Made by a program: the position numbers and the translations under genes
Notes under the pieces: model-generated
Told to the model about the DNA's origin: nothing
What the model saw: the letters and a program-made list of their open reading frames with translations, nothing else
Database searches by the model: none
DNA from: Peptococcaceae bacterium BICA1-7
Lineage (GTDB): Bacteria > Bacillota > Desulfotomaculia > Desulfotomaculales > Desulfocucumaceae
Reading direction: 5' to 3'
NCBI GenBank assembly: GCA_000802095.1
Contig: JUEB01000011.1
Coordinates: forward strand, 1-64,000
DNA length: 64,000 nt
In this document: piece after piece, positions 53,780-61,944 of the stretch
Layout of the letters: each line of letters starts with the position of its first letter
How positions within the stretch are numbered: position 1 is the stretch's first letter

Positions 53780-53878
53780 ATGAGGATTTTCCAAAAGATT
53801 ATATTAATATTAGTTTCAAGAAGAAAACCCAAAAGTAATATATTAGAATTGCTTTTGGGTGGCACTGGAGGAACATAA
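53780..53878 (+). CDS. Glycine-tail peptide 1 (32 residues)
   Basis: 32 residues: hydrophobic N-terminal part (MRIFQKIILILVS), a basic hinge (RRKPKSN) and an acidic-leucine stretch running into the tail ILELLLGGTGGT. AGGAGG is 9 bases before the ATG (6 before a GTG at 53777). It aligns without gaps with the next peptide: 14 of 32 residues are identical, including K6, SR13-14, KP16-17, N20, LL24-25, GG27-28 and GGT30-32. The shared length, spacing and ribosome binding sites argue strongly that both are real genes. They may be membrane-associated signals, toxins or conjugation substrates; no function is assigned. Confidence 0.75.
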   Translation: MRIFQKIILILVSRRKPKSNILELLLGGTGGT

Positions 53879-53909
53879 TGCCAAATATTTTTTTAAGGGG
53901 TGCATAGCT

Positions 53910-54008
53910 GTGAAATTCTTATGTAAATTGATTGTCGTTTTTTTATCGAGAATAAAGCCGCCTACTAACGTAATAGATCTTCTTTATGGTGGTGGTGGCG
54001 GTACTTAA
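53910..54008 (+). CDS. Glycine-tail peptide 2 (32 residues)
   Basis: 32 residues: KFLCKLIVVFLSR, hinge IKPPTN, and VIDLLYGGGGGT. The start is GTG with AAGGGGTG about 6 bases upstream. It is a paralogue of the preceding peptide, 31 bases downstream of it, with the same length and the same order of hydrophobic helix, basic-proline hinge, acidic-Leu-Leu and glycine tail ending in threonine. A terminator follows 41 bases later, closing an operon of membrane protein plus two peptides. Confidence 0.75.
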   Translation: MKFLCKLIVVFLSRIKPPTNVIDLLYGGGGGT

Positions 54009-54049
54009 AATTAATAATTTTAAAGTGAAAGGTTTTAGTCAAGATTAAA

Positions 54050-54083
54050 GGAGCCGACTCCAAACAATAGTCGGCTCCATTTG
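54050..54083 (+). terminator. Terminator of the peptide operon
   Basis: GGAGCCGACT (54050-54059) pairs perfectly with AGTCGGCTCC (54069-54078), followed by ATTTG. The T tract is short. Confidence 0.7.
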
Positions 54084-54112
54084 CTAGCACCGCTTTCCAA
54101 GGTAGTATTTGG

Positions 54113-54481
54113 GTGCGGACTAACATTCAATGGTATAATACAAGCCATCCAAGTATTCTCCACTCAACTATAAAATCATTAAATCCTGTTAATAAAGATT
54201 TGCAGGAGGAATTAAAACTGATAGCACCAGCTATAATTCAAGTTCGCCCAGCTCCGACGGGTGAATATAGTATAATTTGTTATTTTGCTGACGAAAAAGT
54301 GACAAGGTACTGTATGAAAGATAATTTGTATGGAGTCTTTGAGCCACTGCGAAATAAGGATGTATTTGCGAAAGCCCTTACAATACTTGACGGAACTGCC
54401 GCTTGGGATTTGTCAGGGAGACGAGATGAAGGAGATTGCCTAACAATAGATCCCTGGACCTGTATATCTCAGAGGATGTAA
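54113..54481 (+). CDS. DUF2442-like protein
   Basis: 122 residues. The C-terminal 90 residues (EYSIICYFADEKVTRYCMKD, GVFEPLRNKDVFAKALTILD, AAWDLSGRRDEGDCLTIDPW) match the DUF2442 pattern, small proteins often found in toxin-antitoxin-like pairs. The GTG at the start has no visible ribosome binding site, so the N-terminal part may be extended or lost. No partner toxin is adjacent. Confidence 0.6.
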   Translation: MRTNIQWYNTSHPSILHSTIKSLNPVNKDLQEELKLIAPAIIQVRPAPTGEYSIICYFADEKVTRYCMKDNLYGVFEPLRNKDVFAKALTILDGTAAWDLSGRRDEGDCLTIDPWTCISQRM

Positions 54482-54522
54482 CAGGCCGTTTGGATCTATG
54501 ATGGTTTTTAGGCAAGGGTTCA

Positions 54523-55326
54523 TTACTCAGAATCTGCAAAATCCTGTACTCTCTCAAAATACAGATATAGGGGTTGCCTATTTACTCCCAACCCTTTCTG
54601 AATCATAATGTCAATAATACTTTCACCATTCATAAGGATTATAGGTACAGCTCCCTTTTTTATTGAGGCGTCCTTTGCTTGTTGAGTAAAATCGGAAGTG
54701 GTAAAGAAAATACCCTGTTCGTACTCACCCTGGATAGCTCCTCTAAACTTATCTATTTCCGGTCTACCAACAACACCCTGCCAGCGTTTGCATTGGAAAG
54801 CCACATTCATGGTTGCAAGACCCACTTTGAGTTTCCCATATCCATCTATTCCACCGTCACTTGATACCTTCGTATTTTGAAGGCTCACAAAACCATACGC
54901 TTGTAAAAATTTTTTTGAGAAAGATTCAAATTGACTAGGAGAAAGCTCTAATAATCGCTCAAGTAATTGTGTTCTAATTCCTTGCTCATATTCTTCGTAT
55001 AGCTCGACAAGATTCTTGGGCTGTAATGCTGGTTCATTTTCTACATAACCCTTTACACGGTCAATCCCTTTTTCTGTTATTGCCCAAACCCCATATTCAG
55101 GTGAAATCATTTGTCCTTGTGCAATGAGCTTTTGCCTAACCCACTGAATTCTGTTGTGCCATTTATTTGCACCTGAAGCCATAGTTATTTGAAGATCATC
55201 TTGTGTTAACTGAGGAAATTTTTTCGTGACGAGAGGATAAATATCTGATGGCTTTCCCTTACCACCTAATTCTAGTAAAACTTGTAATAAAGGTAGTTCT
55301 ATTTCCGTCTGTTTTGGCATTGTCAT
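54523..55326 (-). CDS. mrr: Mrr-type restriction endonuclease
   Basis: 267 residues: Mrr_N winged helix (residues 5-90, PLLQVLLELGGKGKPSDIYP) and Mrr_cat PD-(D/E)XK nuclease (ELSPSQFESFSKKFLQAYGF, SSDGGIDGYGKLK, VAFQCKRW with the QxK motif). Mrr enzymes cut modified DNA (type IV restriction). GGGAGG is 8 bases before the ATG. It is 26 bases downstream of the GNAT gene and belongs to the same leftward gene string as the OLD and type I RM genes. Confidence 0.9.
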   Translation of the reverse strand: MTMPKQTEIELPLLQVLLELGGKGKPSDIYPLVTKKFPQLTQDDLQITMASGANKWHNRIQWVRQKLIAQGQMISPEYGVWAITEKGIDRVKGYVENEPALQPKNLVELYEEYEQGIRTQLLERLLELSPSQFESFSKKFLQAYGFVSLQNTKVSSDGGIDGYGKLKVGLATMNVAFQCKRWQGVVGRPEIDKFRGAIQGEYEQGIFFTTSDFTQQAKDASIKKGAVPIILMNGESIIDIMIQKGLGVNRQPLYLYFERVQDFADSE

Positions 55327-55352
55327 TTAAAGCACCTCCCGCCTAATCTATA

Positions 55353-55772
55353 TTAAATAATTTTTTCCATTAAAATATCATCTTCTTCTGCATATTTATA
55401 TCCATTTTCTAGATACCATTTTACTAATTTTTCTTTTTGTGTTACCCCATCTAAGGGATGTACATTTAATAAAATTTTTTCCCGTCCCGATAGCTTGCAC
55501 AATTCTTCTGTCCTTTGTAGAAGAATTTTACCTATGCCTATATTACGGTACTCTGGTAGAACAAAAATTTTATACAGACATATTGAATTTCTATATTTTT
55601 CGGTTTCTAAATAATCAATATACAAGAAACCTACCTCTTTGTCATCAATTAAGGCTAAATATCTCCTTCCTACTGAAACAGATGATGTACCTACGATAGG
55701 AGAAAGAATTTTGTTCAAAGATGTTTCACCATCTCTTAATTCTTTGATGAACGCTTGTTTTACTTTTCCCAT
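55353..55772 (-). CDS. GNAT-family N-acetyltransferase
   Basis: 139 residues with the acetyl-CoA motif VLPEYRNIGIGKILLQRTEE. The family transfers acetyl groups to amines; the substrate cannot be deduced. It sits between the OLD gene (26 bases upstream) and mrr, inside a defence gene string, where it may be an accessory or a toxin-like gene. TAAGGTG precedes the ATG. Confidence 0.85.
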   Translation of the reverse strand: MGKVKQAFIKELRDGETSLNKILSPIVGTSSVSVGRRYLALIDDKEVGFLYIDYLETEKYRNSICLYKIFVLPEYRNIGIGKILLQRTEELCKLSGREKILLNVHPLDGVTQKEKLVKWYLENGYKYAEEDDILMEKII

Positions 55773-55798
55773 ATTACACCTTATATAGAAAATTATTT

Positions 55799-57514
55799 TT
55801 AATTAACAAGAAAATTTCTTATCAAATCAGCAATCTCCTTGAGGCAATCAATGTCTATATAACTTGCAAGATATTTTCCATGGGCAACTTTATCATATAT
55901 TAGATTGTAATCATGAAAAATCAATTCCAGAACCATACTACCTTTAACATCTTCAATAGGAACATTGCAACCATTTAAATACAAAGTCTTGTCGTCAACC
56001 ATATCTAAAAGTGATTTAATCTTTAATTCTATATCTTTAGCTGAAGCTTTTATATTATTGATTTTAAGCAATGAAGCTATAGCATTAGGCTCTAAAAAAT
56101 AGTTTTCTATTTCCCTACGCTTAAGAATGAGCACCTTTTCTTGATAAGCGTCTCTTATTATATTAATTCTCTCTTCAGATCGCTCATCTCTGTCAACTAG
56201 AAACACATATGGAATAGGTGCTAATGAAATACTATTAAATATTTTGCTATGAATAGAGGCATTCCTATTCATAGCGGATTTCTTGATAAATTGATTGCCT
56301 GTTCCCTCAAGGTTTATTATGTGATAGCTATATCCAACTTTTCCCATATAATACCTATTTAATATTATTGGCAAAACAGTTTCTTCAGTTTTACCTTCAA
56401 CAATAATGATTTTCTCACAAAGAGCAAAATCACCGTTAGTAAGGCCTATTTCTGCAAATATTCTGTGTATTTCATTTAATAGAGCGTATTCCGAATAACC
56501 ATTGCTATTTGTCACAAGATATAAATTTTTTAATGAAGGATAATTGATTAGAATTGGTGAATGAGTAGTAAAAATAAACTGATGACTAGAATGTAATGTC
56601 AAATCATAAATAGCTTTCTCTGCAGATTGATGAAGGAAAGAATGAGGTTCATCAAATAATATAAGTCTTTTCTTGTCTGAAATAATTAGACAAAGTATTA
56701 TTAAAACCTGAACCATACCGCTTCCACACTCATTGAGAGGAATGGCTTTTTCAAAATTTTTAAAAACTAGATTTATATTTGTGGTATTACCGTCAACTGT
56801 AGTCCTTATTTGCTTAACATCTGGGAAAATCTTAATAAAGTAACCTTGTATATATTCAAAAAATTCCTCTTTGTTATTATGTAAGGTATGGAAAACGTTA
56901 TGCAGATTGCTACCATAAGTATCTAATTTTTCATTAGCAACTATAGGTTGATTTGGCATGATCGATGTTCTGTTACTACTTAAAAAGACGATTGAATTCT
57001 TTATTAAGAAATACAACTTATCTATGAAATCATAGGAAGCATCTGTTGCATACTCAATATTACCAGTTAATTTATCAAATACAGCTACCTCGTGGATATT
57101 TCTATCATTTAGATAATTCCATTTGAATAGTGAAAAAGGTTTTGCTGAAGTTGGATGGCACTTGATTTCGGTTAAGAATGTTCTACCTTCGAACGCTTCA
57201 AGGCATAATTCGATAGAGCCATACCAGAGTTCCTCTGTTAACCCCTCATAGATACTAAACATATCACTATCATCAAGGGATACTACAATATTTAATGTTG
57301 CCTTTTCTCTTTGTGTAATTCCTGATGACCCGCCTCCGCCCACTTTATTTGGTGTGTTGTAGCTACCTTCAAAAAACTTTTGTATTGCTTCAATAAAAGC
57401 GGTTTTTCCTACGTTATTCTTCCCTGCAAAAACAGTTAGCTTATTGTGTATTTCTATGTATCCAGAATCTGTAATACTTTTATAATTTGTTACCCTTATA
57501 CTGTTAATTATCAT
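55799..57514 (-). CDS. OLD-family ATP-dependent endonuclease (AAA ATPase + TOPRIM)
   Basis: 571 residues. ABC-type ATPase half: Walker A GKNNVGKT (31-38), signature-like NECGSGMVQVLIIL, Walker B KRLILFDEPHS, switch TTHSP. TOPRIM half from about residue 380: KIIIVEGKTEETVLPIIL (catalytic Glu) and FLVDRDERSEE (acidic pair). OLD nucleases act in phage defence, alone or with partners. There is no UvrD-like helicase next to it, so it is not a Gabija pair. GGAGGG precedes the ATG. Neighbours are a RecB-like nuclease (58 bases upstream) and a GNAT gene. Confidence 0.9.
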   Translation of the reverse strand: MIINSIRVTNYKSITDSGYIEIHNKLTVFAGKNNVGKTAFIEAIQKFFEGSYNTPNKVGGGGSSGITQREKATLNIVVSLDDSDMFSIYEGLTEELWYGSIELCLEAFEGRTFLTEIKCHPTSAKPFSLFKWNYLNDRNIHEVAVFDKLTGNIEYATDASYDFIDKLYFLIKNSIVFLSSNRTSIMPNQPIVANEKLDTYGSNLHNVFHTLHNNKEEFFEYIQGYFIKIFPDVKQIRTTVDGNTTNINLVFKNFEKAIPLNECGSGMVQVLIILCLIISDKKRLILFDEPHSFLHQSAEKAIYDLTLHSSHQFIFTTHSPILINYPSLKNLYLVTNSNGYSEYALLNEIHRIFAEIGLTNGDFALCEKIIIVEGKTEETVLPIILNRYYMGKVGYSYHIINLEGTGNQFIKKSAMNRNASIHSKIFNSISLAPIPYVFLVDRDERSEERINIIRDAYQEKVLILKRREIENYFLEPNAIASLLKINNIKASAKDIELKIKSLLDMVDDKTLYLNGCNVPIEDVKGSMVLELIFHDYNLIYDKVAHGKYLASYIDIDCLKEIADLIRNFLVN

Positions 57515-57571
57515 ATTTAAAGCCCTCCAAATATTTATTCTAATTCTAGGTTTTCCATGTTATTCCTTCAT

Positions 57572-59080
57572 TTATATAGGACAATTGTTCATTATAGCAA
57601 TGTGCTTTTTCTCAAGCCATGTGTAAATTTCCCAGGTTGCTAGTAAATCCTCTGAATTATATGTTAATATCTTAGTCAACACCCCCTGGGCTTCTTCATT
57701 TGTCTTTGCATTGATATAAGCATCATAACAGACTATAGACCAGAGACCCCCATACTCCTCCTGAGACCTCTTAAATCCGATACATTTCTCAATATTCTTA
57801 AGACCATAAGAATGAACAGGAAGAAAAAAGCTATTAGATATGCAGGCATACATATCCCAAAGATTATCCAATATTTTTTGTCCTACCCCGGCCAAATCCC
57901 CATGACGTTCTATATATTTCCCTATCCATGTACGCTCATGATTTGAATAATGGATAAATGGAACTTCACCCAAGGTGTTAAACAGATAACTTGCATGTCC
58001 TAAAAAATCAAACCATCCCTGTCTGTCTCCTTCGACACCAGAATTGGCGATTATTGATTTCGGTTCTTGCAACCCCTCATATGAAACGGACAACATACCC
58101 CACAGGTATACTTTTACCCCAAGCTCCAAATCAAAAACATCATTTTCAATGTCCAGTATCACAATAGGTCTTTGCCCAGGAATATAACTATGAGGCAGTT
58201 TCGGAACATTTTTTATAATCATTTCACCGGACACAAGGCTAGCAACCTGCCTTTTTATTTTTCTAGCAGTCGTTGAACCAATTTTTTGTTTCCTGCCCCC
58301 CCAAGGACGCTTCAATTCCGCAAGCAGTTCTTCGCTGAATTCATTAAGGTAATCATAATTTAGAACACCTTTCTCTGTCAGCTCTCTCCAAGCCCCTTGG
58401 TCAAGGTATGGCACTGTTGCTATGTCATTTATTTTTTTTGCCTTTTCCCAGCAAAATGAGAAAAAAACGCATTGAGAACACTTTGACCAACCTACAGGTT
58501 CACTTGGCTCCTCCTTCAATTCTCTAATAGACAGTATTAAATCTTTTATTTGAGTTACAGCTTCCGCTGTAGCAGGTTCAAAATCAACTATTTGCCCATC
58601 ACCTTTTAGAACCTCTATGGGCGGAACATATCCTACAAGGTTATAAAATAACATACGGTACAATCCTAATTGTAAAGATATTTCGGGGTGATTTTGTAAA
58701 TCAACTGCCAACTTGGCATCTCTTATTTTGTACCGCTCTTTATATTGGTCAAAAATGAGAAAGTCAGGAATAGCAAGAAACCCATTCTCTGCATCCCAGA
58801 GAACGGGCTGATAGATAACTTCGACTTTATTGTTTGTCAACTTTATTGTCTCTGAAAAGCCTTTAGCGAAATCACCACTTAAAAATTCTGGTTTTTGGTA
58901 ACGACCTAGGTCTTTTAGATGTTTTTCCTCTAAAGCTTTTCCTCTTCTATATAACAACTCTTTAAAGGCACTGTCGTCTTCAGCGATATGTTGATAGTTT
59001 ACATTCATCCATACTCGCTTTTTGCAATAGCTTGGTTGGTATAGTAAATAAAAATGAGTACTAGAAAAATTTTTTCTCAT
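57572..59080 (-). CDS. TM0106-family RecB-like nuclease with RNase H-like C-terminus
   Basis: 502 residues. N-terminal PD-(D/E)XK nuclease (AIPDFLIFDQYKERYKIRDA with the D..xxK pair; LQLGLYRMLFYNLVGY) with cysteines arranged as for a Fe-S cluster (YCKK early, then CSQCVFFSFC). The C-terminal half is an RNase H-like exonuclease domain (PIVILDIENDVFDLELGVKV, YNSEDLLATWEIYTWLEKKH). This two-domain form is the TM0106/Cas4-like family. It acts on DNA ends; its place in a defence island suggests a role in phage DNA degradation or in repair. Confidence 0.82.
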   Translation of the reverse strand: MRKNFSSTHFYLLYQPSYCKKRVWMNVNYQHIAEDDSAFKELLYRRGKALEEKHLKDLGRYQKPEFLSGDFAKGFSETIKLTNNKVEVIYQPVLWDAENGFLAIPDFLIFDQYKERYKIRDAKLAVDLQNHPEISLQLGLYRMLFYNLVGYVPPIEVLKGDGQIVDFEPATAEAVTQIKDLILSIRELKEEPSEPVGWSKCSQCVFFSFCWEKAKKINDIATVPYLDQGAWRELTEKGVLNYDYLNEFSEELLAELKRPWGGRKQKIGSTTARKIKRQVASLVSGEMIIKNVPKLPHSYIPGQRPIVILDIENDVFDLELGVKVYLWGMLSVSYEGLQEPKSIIANSGVEGDRQGWFDFLGHASYLFNTLGEVPFIHYSNHERTWIGKYIERHGDLAGVGQKILDNLWDMYACISNSFFLPVHSYGLKNIEKCIGFKRSQEEYGGLWSIVCYDAYINAKTNEEAQGVLTKILTYNSEDLLATWEIYTWLEKKHIAIMNNCPI

Positions 59081-59290
59081 AATCGCTCCAGTTTCTATTT
59101 GGTATAATGCTCAAATTATCATTACTCTAAACCACACTAATATTAAAAATCACTTATGGCAGAGAATAATGTTCATTTGCATTAATACCTCAAGGCTAGA
59201 TCGAATATGAAGAAAATAATTAAATAACTTTGAAGGCCAAAGGCTTGCCATAATCCGTATTAAAACCTTACAACCATTTTCGAGCCAAAT

Positions 59291-59653
59291 TCAGTCAACT
59301 TGCTTTGCATGCAATTTATATACCTTAGTTACTAACTCATTAACCCTTGTATTGTAGTATCCTACCCCCTCTAGGTCATCATCAATTTCTGCCTGTCTTA
59401 GTAAACTATCCAATGTTATGAATTCACTTGAAATTGAAACTATATCTGGTAGACTTAAAAGTTTTTCCTCTACAACTTTTTTAAACAACGGAATTAGTTT
59501 GGGATAATTACTACCTAAACTATGACTACCAGAACCCCAACACCAGAAGCAGATACCTTCTTGTATATGCTTATATTCTGGAATGTACCCCTTACCACCA
59601 CACTTTTTGCAAACAATATCTTTCAAATAAGCTACCCCCTCAACGTTAACCAC
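59291..59653 (-). CDS. Small zinc-finger protein in the RM operon
   Basis: 120 residues. Two CxxC pairs, CKKCGGKGY and CFWCWGSGS, form a DnaJ-like zinc finger in the first 45 residues; the rest is helical (LDSLLRQAEIDDDLEGVGYY). It lies 20 bases downstream of hsdM on the same strand. No family recognised; a DNA- or RNA-binding accessory is likely. The 210 bases downstream, to 59081, hold nothing recognisable. Confidence 0.6.
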   Translation of the reverse strand: MVNVEGVAYLKDIVCKKCGGKGYIPEYKHIQEGICFWCWGSGSHSLGSNYPKLIPLFKKVVEEKLLSLPDIVSISSEFITLDSLLRQAEIDDDLEGVGYYNTRVNELVTKVYKLHAKQVD

Positions 59654-59673
59654 TTCAGAATACTTTACTATAC

Positions 59674-61161
59674 CTAGTCCACCAACTCATCTGCAATTAT
59701 TGAAAATTGCTCCAAAGCTGTCTGTAAATCATCTGCTATCTGGCGTGCCAAAACTTCAGGAGCTGGTAAATCATCGCTGTCCTCAAGACTCTTATCCTTT
59801 AGCCAGAAGATATCTAAGTTTACCTTGTCCCGTTTAACTATTTCTTCATAATAGAAACAACGCCAACGTCCTTCAGGATTATCCTCGCTCCACAGCTCCT
59901 CACGTTCATAACGATTATCCGGTTTATAACACTCAACGAATTGATCGAGATCTGCTCTTTTAAGAGGATTCGTTTTCAAAGTAAAATGCATATTCGTCCG
60001 AAGGTCATATACCCACAGCTTTTTGGTCCATGCCGCTTCCTGGGCTGGTTTGGCATCGAAGAACAACACATTAGCCTTAACTCCTTGGGCGTAGAAGATT
60101 CCAGTCGGTAGACGTAGTAATGTATGGACATCAAACTGCTTCAGTAAATTACGGCGAACTGTTTCCCCTGCTCCGCCTTCGAACAAAACATTATCCGGCA
60201 CAACAATGGCACAACGACCGTTAATTTTTAAGAGTGTCTTGACGTGCTGTAAAAAATTCAACTGTTTGTTTTTTGTAGTTGTCCAGAAGTCCTGTCGCTC
60301 ATAGGCGTGGTCTTCCTTTTCAAGATCGCCTTCCTCATTAACAATAGCGATACTGCTTTTTTTCCCAAAGGGTGGATTTGTCAGCACCATACTGAAGCGT
60401 TCGCCAGGATCACCTGCAAGCGAGTCTAAGCCTGAAGTAATTGGGCAAGGGTCTGCGTTGATGCCATGTAAATACAAATTCATTATACAAAGACGGGCTG
60501 TAGCAGGAACAAGCTCCCATCCCTTGACAAATGTCCTTCGCAGGTGCTTCTTCCGGTCAGGGTCCAAACGGTTACCATAATTGCGAGTAACGTAATCATG
60601 TGCCGACAGTAAAAAACCACCTGTTCCGCAAGCAGGGTCACACACTGTATCATCAGGGCGGGGCTTCATAACGTCTACTATAGCTTTTATCAATTCACGA
60701 GGGGTAAAATACTGCCCTGCTCCCTTTGGCGATTCGGCGGCACTTTTAGAAAGCAGTCCCTCGTAAATATCACCCTTGACATCTACCTCCATTGTCATCC
60801 AACTCTCGGGATCAATAAGGTCAACTATAAGGCGTTTTAAAGTGGCAGGGTTCTGTATGTCCTGACGGGCTTTCTTGAATATTTCCCCCAGCATTCCAGG
60901 CTTCTTGCCCAATTCCTCAAGTATATTACGGTAGTGAGCCTCCAACTCTGTACCGTCCTTTTCAAGTAGGCTCGACCATCCAAGTTCTAGCGGTACTATC
61001 GGGGGGCGATTATATGGAGGCTTAGTTTGTTCATCAGCCATCTTTAGGAATAACAGAAAAGTAATCTGTTCTGTGTAAGCCATATAAGACAGTCCGTCGT
61101 CACGTAAAACATGAGCAAAATTCCATGCTTTATTTACAATTTGCTGTGAACCATTGATCAT
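59674..61161 (-). CDS. hsdM: Type I restriction-modification methyltransferase subunit
   Basis: 495 residues. HsdM_N helical domain at the start, then N6-adenine methyltransferase with SAM motif DPACGTGGFLLSA and catalytic NPPF (VLTNPPFGKKS). It modifies the adenine of the HsdS target and is a structural part of the HsdR complex. 15 bases separate it from the DUF429 gene upstream; a GGAG sequence precedes its ATG. Confidence 0.95.
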   Translation of the reverse strand: MINGSQQIVNKAWNFAHVLRDDGLSYMAYTEQITFLLFLKMADEQTKPPYNRPPIVPLELGWSSLLEKDGTELEAHYRNILEELGKKPGMLGEIFKKARQDIQNPATLKRLIVDLIDPESWMTMEVDVKGDIYEGLLSKSAAESPKGAGQYFTPRELIKAIVDVMKPRPDDTVCDPACGTGGFLLSAHDYVTRNYGNRLDPDRKKHLRRTFVKGWELVPATARLCIMNLYLHGINADPCPITSGLDSLAGDPGERFSMVLTNPPFGKKSSIAIVNEEGDLEKEDHAYERQDFWTTTKNKQLNFLQHVKTLLKINGRCAIVVPDNVLFEGGAGETVRRNLLKQFDVHTLLRLPTGIFYAQGVKANVLFFDAKPAQEAAWTKKLWVYDLRTNMHFTLKTNPLKRADLDQFVECYKPDNRYEREELWSEDNPEGRWRCFYYEEIVKRDKVNLDIFWLKDKSLEDSDDLPAPEVLARQIADDLQTALEQFSIIADELVD

Positions 61162-61176
61162 CGTTTATGCTCTCCT

Positions 61177-61944
61177 TTAACTAATGCCTAGAATCCACCC
61201 TTCCAGAAATGCAATTTGCTTTTCCTCTAATGTCAACGGTGGATGAAAATAGTGTTGTAGAATATTCCGCTCATCGGATTCCTTTAACCATCGTGCGATT
61301 GAGTAGGCATCCTGTTTGTCTGCGGTTCGCTTTTCCCGTGGATATCTATTTCTGAATACTGAAGGGTATACTTCTGAAATAACGCACTTGCCTTTGGGGA
61401 CATCAAAACCGTCAAACGGCCAGAAGTGTACTTTTTCCCCAACTTCTTGTCTAATGTGGTACAACCACGGTATTCCTGCATGGGTTGACTTGGCTACCTG
61501 ACCCTGAACATCAAATTGGAATACGCTTTTTGCAGAAGATGTCCATCTTTCCGTCAATCTAAACTCATCTCTATGTCCTGTGCGAAAATTACCCTCACGA
61601 AATTTTTCAACGTAAACGTAATCCTCGTGCGTAGGCCAGTATTTTTGAAAATCATCAATAAAGGCATCCCAATCATTCAGACCGTAACGTTTATAGTATG
61701 ACAGCGGAAATGAAAAGCCGTGGTCGATACAAGCGATAAATAATTTATTCGCTTTTACTTGTTTAATCAACCATTCAGCGACTTCCCTGCGTGACCAGTT
61801 CCAGTGGTGACCTTTAGGAGCGACTGGTGTTTTAACCCGTTCTGGGTCATTTCTAGAGGCTACATATACTTGTAATCCTTTTAAACGACTTTCCGGTGAT
61901 TCCGCTCCTGAATAATCGATGCCAATATAATAATCGAATTTCAT
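61177..61944 (-). CDS. DUF429-like RNase H-fold protein within the type I RM operon
   Basis: 255 residues. First strand YYIGIDYSGAESPESRLKGL gives the acidic RNase H-like start; ACIDHGFSFPLSYYKRYG the second acidic motif; DKQDAYSIARWL the third, and it ends AFLEGWILGIS, as the protein at 20.9 kb does. The ATG overlaps the stop of hsdS (61941-61944), so its production is coupled to the specificity subunit. Such a protein between hsdS and hsdM is not part of ordinary type I systems. A nuclease or nuclease-regulating role is inferred; activity is untested. Confidence 0.75.
   Translation of the reverse strand: MKFDYYIGIDYSGAESPESRLKGLQVYVASRNDPERVKTPVAPKGHHWNWSRREVAEWLIKQVKANKLFIACIDHGFSFPLSYYKRYGLNDWDAFIDDFQKYWPTHEDYVYVEKFREGNFRTGHRDEFRLTERWTSSAKSVFQFDVQGQVAKSTHAGIPWLYHIRQEVGEKVHFWPFDGFDVPKGKCVISEVYPSVFRNRYPREKRTADKQDAYSIARWLKESDERNILQHYFHPPLTLEEKQIAFLEGWILGIS

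Noticed and set aside
55799-57514. Gabija system
   Set aside because: The OLD-type protein has no adjacent UvrD-like GajB helicase; the neighbour is a TM0106-type nuclease.
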